Source: an uncultured Eubacterium sp. (lineage in GTDB: Bacteria; Bacillota; Clostridia; Lachnospirales; Lachnospiraceae). Taken from it: a DNA stretch of 20,632 bases. The stretch spans positions 1 through 20,632 of the forward strand of contig CAKRKO010000046.1 in the NCBI GenBank assembly GCA_934358495.1. Direction: 5' to 3'. Made by a program: the position numbers and the translations under genes. Position 1 is the first letter of the stretch, and every line of letters starts with the position of its first letter. Below, in pieces: positions 7,097 to 15,345 of the stretch. The notes beneath the pieces were generated by a model, which was not told the DNA's origin, searched no databases, and saw only the letters and a list, made by a program, of their open reading frames with translations.

Positions 7097-8004
7097 GCTA
7101 GATATTCCTTGCAAACCAGAATATCCCGGTCCATCTGCGCCTTCAATTCTGTCAGGGAACCAAATTTCCGCTCCGGGCGGATAAACTTCAGGAAAGATAC
7201 TTTAATATCCTTTCCGTACAAATCTCCGGAATAGTCAAACAGATACGTCTCCACCCCCATAGGATTGACACCTTCAATGGTTGGCTTACATCCCACGTTG
7301 CTGATTCCGTCGTACTGTTTTCCATCTGCTAGAATCTCTACCGCATACACTCCCTTTGGCGGAAGCAATTTAAATTTTTCCGGACGCTGATTTGCCGTCG
7401 GGATTCCGATGGTTCGTCCAATCTCATTGCCGTGAAGCACCGGACCTGTGAGAAAATAAGAATAGCCGAGCAAATAATTGGCTTCTTCCATATTTCCCTC
7501 TGCGATTTCCTTACGGATTCTCGTGCTGCTGATATCTTCACCTTTGTACTGTTTTTTCTTAACGATCACCGCTTCATACCCGAGATTATCCGCATACTGC
7601 TGTAATTCTTGAAAGGAACCGGCACGCTGAAATCCAAAATGAAAATCCGTTCCTGCCACAATCATTTTTACATTGATCTTCTTCTTCAGCATCTGTAAAA
7701 AAGCATAAGGGGAAAGCTGGCGGAAATCATCAGTAAACGGGCATTCAATCAGATAATCCACTCCTGCTTCCGCAAAAATATGTGCTTTTTCTTCATTGGT
7801 AGATAACACATTGTACGTATCTTTGTGAATTGCTTTCGGTGGAATGTCAAAGGTAAAGATCACGCATTTGAGTCCCTGCTCCTTGCCTTTCTGCATAGCC
7901 TCCATCAGATAACGATGACCGCTGTGCAGACCGTCAAACTTGCCCAGAGTAATAACCGAAGGTTCTTCAATTTTAAAATCCAATGTATCTTTTATATATT
8001 TCAT
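7063..8004 (-). CDS. ribF: Bifunctional riboflavin kinase / FAD synthetase
   Basis: RibF phosphorylates riboflavin to FMN and adenylates FMN to FAD. The N-terminal nucleotidyltransferase domain shows GKFDGLHSGHR at residues 21-31 (the ATP-binding FDGxHxGH motif) and the ISSTRIRKEI block near 150. The C-terminal flavokinase domain shows GNEIGRTIGIPTAN and GVYAVEI. The length of 313 residues is normal. The final residues TVHLSHICRE come from the inverted repeat that overlaps the 3' end and are unlike a conserved tail. The start lies 9 bases after the truB stop; a GGAGG inside the end of truB is 14 bases upstream and AAGG abuts the ATG, suggesting translational coupling. It is the last gene of the rimP block. 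Confidence 0.96.
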   Translation of the reverse strand: MKYIKDTLDFKIEEPSVITLGKFDGLHSGHRYLMEAMQKGKEQGLKCVIFTFDIPPKAIHKDTYNVLSTNEEKAHIFAEAGVDYLIECPFTDDFRQLSPYAFLQMLKKKINVKMIVAGTDFHFGFQRAGSFQELQQYADNLGYEAVIVKKKQYKGEDISSTRIRKEIAEGNMEEANYLLGYSYFLTGPVLHGNEIGRTIGIPTANQRPEKFKLLPPKGVYAVEILADGKQYDGISNVGCKPTIEGVNPMGVETYLFDYSGDLYGKDIKVSFLKFIRPERKFGSLTELKAQMDRDILVCKEYLATVHLSHICRE

Positions 8005-8013
8005 CCTTACTCG

Positions 8014-8919
8014 TTAATCCTCCAAAAACATTTTTGACGGACGGAACAGTCCAAGATCTTCCCGGTATTCATAAACAGCCGCAAAACGTCCATCCGACAT
8101 TCGGACGCGTACTTTCATTTCCGGTTCCGGTTTTATCGTTTCCTGAAACTGCTGTAACGCCATCTTATTACCATTTTTTAACATAATGTCAAATTCCGGC
8201 TTTGTCGTCAGCACCGGATACACTTCAAATACATGTTCGATCGGTGTCACCACATCTTTTAATATGCCGGCTTCTTTGAGTTCCTGCAGCTTATCCAGTT
8301 TATATGCATCTTCGATATGATATCCTGCTGCCTGCAGCCGCACCAGACTCTTCATGGCCGCACCGCAGCCAAGTTTCTGTCCGATGTCATGACACAATGT
8401 ACGAATATAGGTACCCTTGGAGCAGGAAACTGTCATCGTTACATACGGAAGTTCTACGCATTCCACCTGAATCGCATAAATCGTAACCGGTCTTGCCTTG
8501 CGCTCTACAGTCACACCGGCTCTGGCCAGATCACACAATTTCTTTCCATTTACTTTCAATGCAGAATACATCGGCGGAACCTGAAAGATTTTTCCCTGAA
8601 ATCCAAGGATCGTCTCTCTCACTTCTGTTTCGGTCAGTTCTGACGTTTCCCCTGTTTTTAACACAGTTCCTGTCAGATCCTGCGTATCCGTCTCCAGCCC
8701 AAGCTGCATCACCGCCCGGTATACCTTGTCTGAGTCTGTCAGCATATCGCAGACCTTTGTTGCTTTTCCCAGGCAGACCGGCAGCACGCCTTCCGCATCC
8801 GGGTCTAATGTTCCGGTATGACCGATTTTCTGCTGACTGCAGATGCCCCGCATCCTGGCCACTACATCGAAAGAAGTATAACCTTTTTCTTTGTATACAT
8901 TTATAATTCCGTTGTACAT
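8014..8919 (-). CDS. truB: tRNA pseudouridine-55 synthase
   Basis: TruB isomerises U55 of the tRNA T-loop to pseudouridine and assists tRNA folding. The 301-residue product carries the signature KIGHTGTLDPDAEGVLPV with the catalytic aspartate at D39. KVYRAVMQLGLETDTQDLTG and the SCSKGTYIRTLCHDIG block near residue 180 are also present. A PUA-like C-terminal region completes it. The ATG overlaps the end of nrnA by 19 bases, with GAGG 7 bases upstream, so translation is probably coupled. Pairing with rbfA, nrnA and ribF in one unit is typical of Firmicutes. Confidence 0.97.
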   Translation of the reverse strand: MYNGIINVYKEKGYTSFDVVARMRGICSQQKIGHTGTLDPDAEGVLPVCLGKATKVCDMLTDSDKVYRAVMQLGLETDTQDLTGTVLKTGETSELTETEVRETILGFQGKIFQVPPMYSALKVNGKKLCDLARAGVTVERKARPVTIYAIQVECVELPYVTMTVSCSKGTYIRTLCHDIGQKLGCGAAMKSLVRLQAAGYHIEDAYKLDKLQELKEAGILKDVVTPIEHVFEVYPVLTTKPEFDIMLKNGNKMALQQFQETIKPEPEMKVRVRMSDGRFAAVYEYREDLGLFRPSKMFLED

Positions 8920-9890
8920 CCGTTTTCCTCTTTATTCTTTAACTGCTTTTCAATTTTTGCAAGCACTTTTTTGAGGACTTCATCTGCTTTTCCCTGAATG
9001 GAAGCACCGGCTGCACGGCAATGTCCGCCGCCGCCGAATCCAACGGCAATTTCAGCCACATCCACATAGGAAGCAGAACGCAGGCTGACTTTATACGTAT
9101 CATTTTCATTCGGATATACAAATACAGCTGTCTCCACACCCGCGGTGGAACGCAGTGTACTCACAATACCATCAAGATCTTTCGGCTCCACATGGAATTT
9201 TTCCAGCTGTTTCCGTTTGATTACACTGGAAATACATTTTCCTTCAAAATGAAGTTCTGCATCCATCAGTGCTTTCCCAAGAATCTGTTGCTGTGCAAAG
9301 GTACGGATATAAAATGTCTCGTCTACAATTCTGGAATAATTGATGCCCTTATCCATCAGTTTTCCCGCAATCTCCATGGTTTTGGAAGAAGTGCAGGAAT
9401 ATTGGAATACGCCGGTATCGTGTACGATTCCAAGATAAATACATTCAGCAATCTCTTTCGTGATCTTATCCGCATCCATCAGCTGATACACCAGCTCTGA
9501 AGTAGAACTTGCATTTGGGAAAATGTAATTAAAATCCGCAAAGGACTGATTACTGATATGATGATCCACGCAAAATGTGCTTTTAGCCACTTCAAAATAC
9601 TGGCCTGACAGGCCAAGTCGTCCTACATCACCGCAGTCCAGCGCAATAAAAAGATCGTACTCTTTTTTGCCGTCCGTCACTTTCATATGACGGATTTTAT
9701 CTGCATTTTTCAGAAACAGGAATTTATCCGGAATCGGTTCCAGATACAGATCCACCATAATGTCCGGATAATTGTCACAAATGTAGTTGTATACAGCAAG
9801 ACAGGAACCTACACAGTCTCCATCCGGCCTAATATGACCGGAAATGGCGACTGTAGTAATCCCATCCAGATATGAATCTAATGAAATCAT
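8901..9890 (-). CDS. nrnA: DHH-family oligoribonuclease / pAp phosphatase
   Basis: NrnA hydrolyses very short RNAs and 3'-phosphoadenosine-5'-phosphate, and in some species also pApA from c-di-AMP turnover. The 329-residue product has the DHH domain motifs RPDGDCVGS (residues 21-29), ALDCGDVGRLG (83-93) and VDHHISN (108-114). The DHHA1 domain motif GGGGHCRAAGA lies near the C-terminus. I chose the ATG at 9890 (MISLDSYL) because AGAGG is 6 bases upstream; an ATG at 9896 is also possible, whereas the longer GTG frame at 9920 overlaps rbfA and has no site. The start lies 10 bases after the rbfA stop and its end overlaps truB. Confidence 0.93.
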   Translation of the reverse strand: MISLDSYLDGITTVAISGHIRPDGDCVGSCLAVYNYICDNYPDIMVDLYLEPIPDKFLFLKNADKIRHMKVTDGKKEYDLFIALDCGDVGRLGLSGQYFEVAKSTFCVDHHISNQSFADFNYIFPNASSTSELVYQLMDADKITKEIAECIYLGIVHDTGVFQYSCTSSKTMEIAGKLMDKGINYSRIVDETFYIRTFAQQQILGKALMDAELHFEGKCISSVIKRKQLEKFHVEPKDLDGIVSTLRSTAGVETAVFVYPNENDTYKVSLRSASYVDVAEIAVGFGGGGHCRAAGASIQGKADEVLKKVLAKIEKQLKNKEENGCTTEL

Positions 9891-9900
9891 TCTCATCCTC

Positions 9901-10266
9901 TTATTCTTCCTCTTTACCACCTGTCAATGCATCAATTTTTTTGGACATTTCAATACCATACTCAATGGATTCGTCCAGAATAAATCTTAATTCCGGTGTA
10001 TTTCTCAGATTTAATGACTGTGCCAGACAACGGCGTGCATAGCCTGCTGCATTTTTCAATCCTGTAATGGTATCTTCTTTCTGCTTTTTGTCACCAAGCA
10101 CACTGATATACACTTTACATGTCTTCAGATCCGGTGCAACCTGCACCGCTGACACAGTAGTCAGCGGATGAATACGCGGGTCTTTTATTTCGTTGCGGAT
10201 AATAGTGGATAACTCACGCATTACCTCTTCATTCAAACGGGTATTTTTTATACTGTTTTTTCTCAT
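9901..10266 (-). CDS. rbfA: 30S ribosome-binding factor A
   Basis: RbfA is a KH-fold assembly factor that binds the immature 30S subunit near helix 1 and is needed for late 16S processing and cold adaptation. The 121-residue product contains the expected early block RLNEEVMRELSTIIRNEIKDPRI, the KVYISVLGD strand and LRNTPELRFILDESIEYG. It lies 17 bases downstream of infB and 10 bases upstream of nrnA, fitting the conserved infB-rbfA-nrnA-truB order. Confidence 0.97.
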   Translation of the reverse strand: MRKNSIKNTRLNEEVMRELSTIIRNEIKDPRIHPLTTVSAVQVAPDLKTCKVYISVLGDKKQKEDTITGLKNAAGYARRCLAQSLNLRNTPELRFILDESIEYGIEMSKKIDALTGGKEEE

Positions 10267-10283
10267 ATTATGTCATCACCAGC

Positions 10284-12911
10284 CTATCTAGGTACTTCTA
10301 CCATCTTATATGCTTCTACAACATCAAACTCTGCAATGTCGTTAAATCCATCAAATACAAGACCACATTCATAACCTGCTTTTACTTCTTTTACATCATC
10401 TTTGAAACGTTTCAACGAAGCCAGATCCCCCTCGAAAATCTGTTTTCCTTCTCTTGTGATACGAACCTTGCAATTACGTTCAAACACACCATCTAAAACA
10501 TAGGATCCAGCAATATTGCCGACACCGGAAGCCTTGAAAATCTGACGAACTTCAGCATGACCAATAACTTTTTCTTCAAAAATCGGATCCAGCATACCTT
10601 TCATAGCAGCTTCAATATCCTCAATGGCCTTGTAAATAACAGAATACAAACGAATATCTACTTTCTCCTGCTCTGCAGTTGCTTTTGCAGTTGCATCCGG
10701 TTTTACGTTAAATCCAATGATGATCGCATTGGATGCGGAAGCCAGGGAAACGTCGGACTCGTTGATGGCACCAACGCCGCCATGAATTACTTTTACAACA
10801 ACTTCCTCGTTGGAAAGTTTTGTCAGGCTCTGTTTTACAGCTTCTACGGAACCCTGAACATCTGCTTTTACGATCAGTTCAAGTTCTTTTAAGTTACCTG
10901 TCTGAATCTGAGAGAACAGATCATCCAGAGACATTCTGGATCTTGTCTCCTCCAGCATTTTCTCTCTGTTCTGTGATACAAAAGTATCAGCAAAGCTTCT
11001 TGCATCCCGTTCAGAATCGCATGCAACAAATACCTCACCGGCATTCGGTACACTGTTCAGTCCAAGAATCTCAACCGGGGTAGATGGACCTGCTACTTTC
11101 ACACGTCTTCCCTTATCATCGATCATTGCGCGGACTTTACCATAACTGCTTCCTGCTGCGATCGGCTCTCCGACTTTTAACGTACCTTTCTGAACCAGAA
11201 CGGTTGCAACAGCTCCACGTCCTTTATCCAGCTGTGCCTCGATAACAAGACCGCGGGCTTTTCTCTTTGGATTTGCTTTCAGTTCCAGGATATCTGCAGT
11301 CAGAAGTACCATCTCAAGAAGTTCTTTGATACCTTCTCCTGTACGTGCGGATACTGGTACGCAGATAGTGCTTCCGCCCCAGTCTTCCGGAATCAGTCCC
11401 TGCTCTGCAAGACCCTGTTTTACATAATCAATGTTTGCGCTCTCTTTATCAATCTTGTTGATAGCCACTATGATCTCAATGCCAGCAGCTTTTGCATGAC
11501 TGATTGCCTCAACTGTCTGCGGCATGATACCGTCATCGGCAGCAACTACAAGGATTGCGATATCTGTGGAATTTGCTCCACGCATACGCATAGCGGTAAA
11601 TGCTTCATGACCCGGTGTATCCAGGAATGTGATCTTCTGTCCGTTGATCTGAACTACAGATGCACCAATATGCTGTGTGATTCCACCCGCCTCACGGTCT
11701 GTTACATGCGTCTCACGGATTGCATCCAGCAGTGATGTTTTACCATGGTCAACGTGTCCCATAACACATACAACCGGCGGTCTGGAAACCAGTGTGTTTT
11801 CATCCTCTTCTTCCTCTTTCAGAAGTTCTGCAATGACATCCACTTTCTCTTCTTTCTCAGCAATGCAGTTGAACTCCAGTGCAATCTCTTCTGCTTTCTC
11901 GTAATCTACTTCCTGGTTTACAGTTGCAAGGATACCCTGCATAAATAATTTTTCTACGACTTTTGAAGCCGGTACATCAATACGTTCTGCCAGTTCACGT
12001 ACCGTCATAACTTCCGGCAGAGAAATACTGCGAACTTCATCGGTCTTCTTTTCTGCCTGCGGCTGTGGCTGCGCATTCCGTTTTTTGTGTCCGGTCTTCT
12101 TCTCCAGGTTTACATACTGCTCCTGTTTGCGGTTCTTTCTCTCGTAATCCTGTTTGTTTTTCTTTTTATTTACGTGTGTATTCTCTTTTCCACGCAATTC
12201 TTCAATCGGTGTCTTAGCGCTGTCACGGTTCATACGTGAGATTTCCTGATCTAAACGTCCTCTCGTCTCTCTCGAACGATTCTGACCGTCCTGTCGATTG
12301 TTTCGATTACCTCCAAAATTATTACCGCCGCCGCGATTGCCCTGGAAGCCTTTCTGATTATTGTTGTCTTTTCTTTCATAACGGCCATTTCTATCACCAT
12401 TTTCCTGTCTGTTCGGTCTGTCACCGTATTTTCTCTGTGGTCTGTCACCATTATTGCGCTGCTGGCGGTCTCCGTCAAAACGCGGTCTGTCAGAGTTATT
12501 TCTCTGCTGACGCTCACCATCGTAACGTGGTCTGTCACTATTGTTTCTCTGTGGGCGTTCACCATTATTGCTGCGCTGTGGTCTCTCGCCGTTATTGTTA
12601 CGCGGTCTGTCACTGTTGTTACGCTGTGGACGGTCTCCGCTACGGTCATTACGGTTTCCGTTCGGACGACGATTTCCCATCTTACTGTTCTGAGGATTGT
12701 ATACAGCGGAAATGCTTGCTTTTTTCTTCGGGCGCTCTTTTGTCTCAGCACCTGCCTGCTTTCCGTATTTTCCTCTGACCAGTGCCACTGCGTTATCTTC
12801 CAGTGAACTTAAATTTGTTGCTTCTATATTATGTCCTTGAAGGAAAGAAATTACTTCCTTTGCCGGTACATCATATTCTTTTGCGATCTCATGAACTCTA
12901 ATTTTTGCCAT
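10284..12911 (-). CDS. infB: Translation initiation factor IF-2
   Basis: IF-2 is the GTPase that positions initiator fMet-tRNA on the 30S subunit and promotes subunit joining. The 875-residue product starts with an IF2_N-type helical module (residues 1-50, MAKIRVHEIAKEYDVPAKEV). A long Arg/Asn-rich disordered segment (about 80-217) follows, then a second IF2_N module (about 295-350). The G domain has GHVDHGKT at 385-392, DTPGHEAFT, NKID and SAR. Domains II, III and the tRNA-binding C-terminal domain follow (ending FNDIAEFDVVEAYKMVEVPR). GGGAGG lies 7 bases before the ATG. It sits 12 bases after ylxQ and 17 bases before rbfA. Confidence 0.98.
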   Translation of the reverse strand: MAKIRVHEIAKEYDVPAKEVISFLQGHNIEATNLSSLEDNAVALVRGKYGKQAGAETKERPKKKASISAVYNPQNSKMGNRRPNGNRNDRSGDRPQRNNSDRPRNNNGERPQRSNNGERPQRNNSDRPRYDGERQQRNNSDRPRFDGDRQQRNNGDRPQRKYGDRPNRQENGDRNGRYERKDNNNQKGFQGNRGGGNNFGGNRNNRQDGQNRSRETRGRLDQEISRMNRDSAKTPIEELRGKENTHVNKKKNKQDYERKNRKQEQYVNLEKKTGHKKRNAQPQPQAEKKTDEVRSISLPEVMTVRELAERIDVPASKVVEKLFMQGILATVNQEVDYEKAEEIALEFNCIAEKEEKVDVIAELLKEEEEDENTLVSRPPVVCVMGHVDHGKTSLLDAIRETHVTDREAGGITQHIGASVVQINGQKITFLDTPGHEAFTAMRMRGANSTDIAILVVAADDGIMPQTVEAISHAKAAGIEIIVAINKIDKESANIDYVKQGLAEQGLIPEDWGGSTICVPVSARTGEGIKELLEMVLLTADILELKANPKRKARGLVIEAQLDKGRGAVATVLVQKGTLKVGEPIAAGSSYGKVRAMIDDKGRRVKVAGPSTPVEILGLNSVPNAGEVFVACDSERDARSFADTFVSQNREKMLEETRSRMSLDDLFSQIQTGNLKELELIVKADVQGSVEAVKQSLTKLSNEEVVVKVIHGGVGAINESDVSLASASNAIIIGFNVKPDATAKATAEQEKVDIRLYSVIYKAIEDIEAAMKGMLDPIFEEKVIGHAEVRQIFKASGVGNIAGSYVLDGVFERNCKVRITREGKQIFEGDLASLKRFKDDVKEVKAGYECGLVFDGFNDIAEFDVVEAYKMVEVPR
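12414..12644 (-). repeat. Degenerate tandem repeat encoding RPQRNN-type units inside infB
   Basis: Residues 90-166 of IF-2 are built from about eight units of nine to ten residues resembling (D/E)RPQRNNS(D/G). Examples are SGDRPQRNN, NGERPQRSN, DGERQQRNN and DGDRQQRNN. At the DNA level the units recur as CGTTATTTCTCTG-like blocks with variation. The segment is basic, low in complexity and presumably disordered; number and order of units probably vary between strains by slippage or unequal recombination. Confidence 0.8.
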
Positions 12912-12923
12912 TCCAGTTCCTCC

Positions 12924-13244
12924 CTATTCAGTTGTTGGTCTATTGTCAAGCTGCTTCATGACAGATTTTGCAAAACCCGGCTGCAGAACCGCTACCATGG
13001 AACGGTATTCTTTGCCGATGCAATGACCCAGATCATCTTTGCTTCCGTAAACATGCAGAGGTGTCTCATAGAAATCTGTCATATTTTTCATTTTTTTCTT
13101 CGTATTATCTGAAGCATCCTCTGCCACGATCACCAAGTATGCCAGACCGCCTTTTACTGCTTTTTCTACCGCATACTCGCCACTGGCGATACAGCCTGCT
13201 TTCTGCGCAAGACCCAGACTGGATAAAATCCTATTATTCTGCAA
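12924..13244 (-). CDS. ylxQ: L7Ae-family RNA-binding protein YlxQ
   Basis: This 106-residue protein belongs to the L7Ae/L30e family, whose bacterial members (YlxQ, YbxF) bind kink-turn RNAs. The start MQNNRILSSLGLAQKAGCIASGEYAVEKAV and the downstream LVIVAEDASDNTKKKM are the family landmarks. The start codon is TTG at 13244, supported by GAGGAG 10 bases upstream inside ylxR. The first 11 bases overlap the ylxR end, so translation is likely coupled. The C-terminus FAKSVMKQLDNRPTTE is polar and may be flexible. Its position between ylxR and infB is conserved in Firmicutes. Its exact role in this host cannot be read from sequence. Confidence 0.93.
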   Translation of the reverse strand: MQNNRILSSLGLAQKAGCIASGEYAVEKAVKGGLAYLVIVAEDASDNTKKKMKNMTDFYETPLHVYGSKDDLGHCIGKEYRSMVAVLQPGFAKSVMKQLDNRPTTE

Positions 13245-13503
13245 TCGTTTTCATCTCCTCTGTCAAATCTGCAACTATTTCTTTTGGTATACTCATTTTG
13301 AATGAACGTTCTAATCCGTGATTCTTTACTGCCAGTTCCAGGCAGACCGGATTTTTGCACAGATATGCGCCTCGGCCGTTTTTGCGGCCCGCCGGATCAA
13401 TACAGAATGTATTGTCCTGCATTTTTAAAACACGGATCATATTTCTTTTTTCCCGCATTTCGTGACATCCCACACACATGCGCATCGGACTTTTCTTAGT
13501 CAT
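13234..13503 (-). CDS. ylxR: YlxR/RnpM family RNA-binding protein
   Basis: YlxR (renamed RnpM in Bacillus subtilis, where it modulates RNase P) is a small basic RNA-binding protein encoded beside nusA. The 89-residue product has the family motifs RMCVGCHEMREKRNMIRV and DPAGRKNGRGAYLC. Four cysteines (CVGC, and two later in YLCKNPVC) could form a metal site, although many homologues lack one. GAGG lies 9 bases before the ATG. The first 8 bases overlap the end of nusA and the last 11 overlap ylxQ, so the three are tightly coupled. Confidence 0.95.
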   Translation of the reverse strand: MTKKSPMRMCVGCHEMREKRNMIRVLKMQDNTFCIDPAGRKNGRGAYLCKNPVCLELAVKNHGLERSFKMSIPKEIVADLTEEMKTIAE

Positions 13504-14722
13504 TCTCGTTATCCTCTTCTGCTACGAAATCGTCTTCTTCGCAGGAATTCTCTTCCTCATAAGATGTCTGATCAAACTTTTCATCCAGATTCAGATCATC
13601 TTCTGTGAACTCTTCATCCTCGTAATCTTCTTCGTAATCCATAAAATCACCGGCTTCTCTTGCCTGTGTCTCACTCTTGATATCAATCTTGAATCCTGTC
13701 AGGCGGGCAGCCAGACGGGCATTCTGTCCCTCTTTACCGATGGCCAGTGAAAGCTGATAATCCGGAACAACAACTTTTGCTTTGTTCTCCTCAGCATCTG
13801 CGATAACGGAGATAACTTTTGCCGGACTTAATGCGTTCTCAATGAGCATAGCCGGATTCTCGTTCCAGTTGATGATATCGATCTTCTCGCCATTTAACTC
13901 TTCTACGATTGCATTGACACGGGCACCGTTCATACCAACGCATGCGCCTACCGGATCAACATCCGGATCATTGGACCATACAGCCATTTTTGTACGGCTT
14001 CCTGCCTCACGGGAAATGCTCTTGATCTCAACGATACCGTCACGGACCTCTGCAACCTCTGCTTCAAACAGACGTTTTACCAATTCCGGATGTGTTCTTG
14101 ATACAAGCACCTTCGGTCCTTTGGAAGTGGATTTTACATCCATTACATATACTTTGACACGATCTGTCGGCTCAAATGTCTCTCCCGGGATCATCTCATT
14201 TTCACTGAGGACAGCATCCACTTTACCGAGATTGATGCTTACATTGTTGCCAATATAACGCTGAACGATACCTGTAACGATATCTTTTGATTTTCCGTAA
14301 TACTGATCATAGATCACTTTCCGCTCTTCCTCACGGATTTTCTGCAGGATTACGTTCTTTGCGTTCTGTGTTGCAATACGTCCGAAATCTTTGGAATGAA
14401 TCTCTTCATGGATCACGTCACCCAGACCATAATTGCCATTCATCATCATTGCTTCTGCAAAACTTACCTCTGTCAGCGGATCTTCTACTTCCTGTACAAC
14501 GGTTTTCTCTGCCCACACATGATATTCGCATGTCTCCGGATCGATGGAAACTTTGATATTGTCTGCTTTTCCGAAATGGTTTTTACATGCGGTCAGTAAA
14601 GAGTTCTCAATTGCTTCCAGAAGTGTCTCTTTGCTGATGTTTTTTTCTTTCTCTAAAATTGTTAACGCTTCCAGTAATTCTCTGCTATCAGAGTTTTTGC
14701 TGTTTTTGCTGCTTTTAGCCAT
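13496..14722 (-). CDS. nusA: Transcription termination/antitermination factor NusA
   Basis: NusA binds RNA polymerase and nascent RNA, stimulates pausing and intrinsic termination, and couples transcription to translation. The 408-residue product has the polymerase-binding N-terminal domain (LLEALTILEKEKNISKETLLEAIE), an S1 domain around residues 130-200 and two KH domains. KH1 reads VGACVGMNGARVNAIVEELNGEKIDI and KH2 reads LAIGKEGQNARLAARLTGFKIDI. The tail after about residue 358 is strongly acidic (DYEEDYEDEEFTEDDLN) and appears disordered. The ATG at 14722 has AGGAGG 9 bases upstream; the longer frame to 14761 would run into rimP without a site. It begins 28 bases after the rimP stop and overlaps ylxR. 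Confidence 0.97.
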   Translation of the reverse strand: MAKSSKNSKNSDSRELLEALTILEKEKNISKETLLEAIENSLLTACKNHFGKADNIKVSIDPETCEYHVWAEKTVVQEVEDPLTEVSFAEAMMMNGNYGLGDVIHEEIHSKDFGRIATQNAKNVILQKIREEERKVIYDQYYGKSKDIVTGIVQRYIGNNVSINLGKVDAVLSENEMIPGETFEPTDRVKVYVMDVKSTSKGPKVLVSRTHPELVKRLFEAEVAEVRDGIVEIKSISREAGSRTKMAVWSNDPDVDPVGACVGMNGARVNAIVEELNGEKIDIINWNENPAMLIENALSPAKVISVIADAEENKAKVVVPDYQLSLAIGKEGQNARLAARLTGFKIDIKSETQAREAGDFMDYEEDYEDEEFTEDDLNLDEKFDQTSYEEENSCEEDDFVAEEDNEND

Positions 14723-14750
14723 TTTTTTATTCCTCCTGTTCTTCGAATGC

Positions 14751-15218
14751 CTAAAAATCAAATGCGAGTCTGATCAGTGCGATCTCATTTTTCTGAAATG
14801 TAAGTTCCGCCCTCTCTTCAGTACGAATTGTAACGGTATCATTTGTATATGCAGTCAGAATTCCATAAAATTCTTTCTGACGATTGATTGCGCGATAAGT
14901 TCGGATTTCTAATTCCTTTCCCATGCTTCTCCTGTAATCTTTTTCTTTTTTCAAAGGTCTGCCAAGACCAGGAGAACTTACCTCAAACACATAGGAATCT
15001 GCAATAAAATCTTCTTCATCCAGCAAATCATTCATTCTGCGGGCAACAGCCTCACAGTCATTGACGGTAATGCCGCCTTCTTTATCGATGTAAGCGCGCA
15101 GATACCAAGTGCTTCCTTCTTTTACATACTCCACATCCACCAGTTCAAAATTCATTTCTTCCATAATAGGAAGTAATAATGCTTCTGTGCGTGCTTCGTA
15201 ATCTTCACGTTTTGACAT
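14751..15218 (-). CDS. rimP: Ribosome maturation factor RimP
   Basis: RimP binds free 30S subunits and promotes assembly of the central pseudoknot region and S12 incorporation. The 155-residue product shows the N-terminal domain VDVEYVKEGSTWYLRAYIDKEGGITVNDCEAVARRMNDLLDEED. The central EVSSPGLGRPLKKEKDY motif follows, and then the Sm-like C-terminal domain. I chose the ATG at 15218 because AGAAGG lies 8 bases upstream; a GTG at 15227 overlaps that site. It is the first gene of the long block, behind a promoter and a hairpin leader. Confidence 0.96.
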   Translation of the reverse strand: MSKREDYEARTEALLLPIMEEMNFELVDVEYVKEGSTWYLRAYIDKEGGITVNDCEAVARRMNDLLDEEDFIADSYVFEVSSPGLGRPLKKEKDYRRSMGKELEIRTYRAINRQKEFYGILTAYTNDTVTIRTEERAELTFQKNEIALIRLAFDF

Positions 15219-15259
15219 ATTTGTCACCTTCTTTCCCAGGTTTCACTATAACAACAACG

Positions 15260-15283
15260 AAGAGTGGACTCACGCCCACTCTT
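15260..15283 (-). promoter_or_regulatory. rimP leader hairpin (attenuator-like)
   Basis: On the minus strand AAGAGTGGG pairs with TCCACTCTT around a C-GUGA-G tetraloop. It is followed by TTCGTTGTTGTT, an interrupted U tract, 42 bases before the rimP ATG. Similar AGTGGG/CCACT hairpins upstream of rimP have been described by comparative genomics as the rimP-leader motif; I match it from memory, not by a covariance search. The position between promoter and gene suggests attenuation of the whole block. Confidence 0.6.
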
Positions 15284-15309
15284 ACTACATACAACATATT
15301 CTTATTTAT

Positions 15310-15338
15310 AAGATAGCACACTCACGCAAAAGATGCAA
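15310..15338 (-). promoter_or_regulatory. Promoter of the rimP-nusA-infB block
   Basis: TTGCAT (15338-15333) and TATCTT (15315-15310) are spaced by 17 bases, with TGC before the -10 (extended -10). It lies just after the end of the Fur-like gene and gives a leader of about 85 bases. Confidence 0.7.
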
Positions 15339-15345
15339 GGCTTTT

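Noticed and set aside
7825..8186. Plus-strand frames opposite ribF and truB as possible small genes
   Set aside because: They have no binding sites and their translations follow the codon structure of the opposite genes.
8493..8906. Plus-strand 137-codon frame opposite truB
   Set aside because: It is antisense to a fully convincing truB, Pro/Ser/Cys-rich, with no start signal.
12410..12650. CRISPR-like array
   Set aside because: The repeating units are in-frame codons of IF-2 with degenerate sequence and no unique spacers.
12236..12778. Long open frames in other frames across the infB repeat (180 codons plus strand, 166 codons minus strand)
   Set aside because: They are shadows of the repetitive Arg/Asn coding tract; their Cys/His/Tyr- or Thr/Val-rich low-complexity translations mirror the repeat and no start signals are present.
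13496..13660. Frameshift or foreign insertion at the nusA 3' end
   Set aside because: The acidic tail is odd in composition, but the frame is intact, and acidic C-terminal extensions of NusA are known in Firmicutes.
14723..14761. N-terminal extension of NusA
   Set aside because: AGGAGG directly precedes the ATG at 14722, and the extension would overlap the rimP end without its own site.
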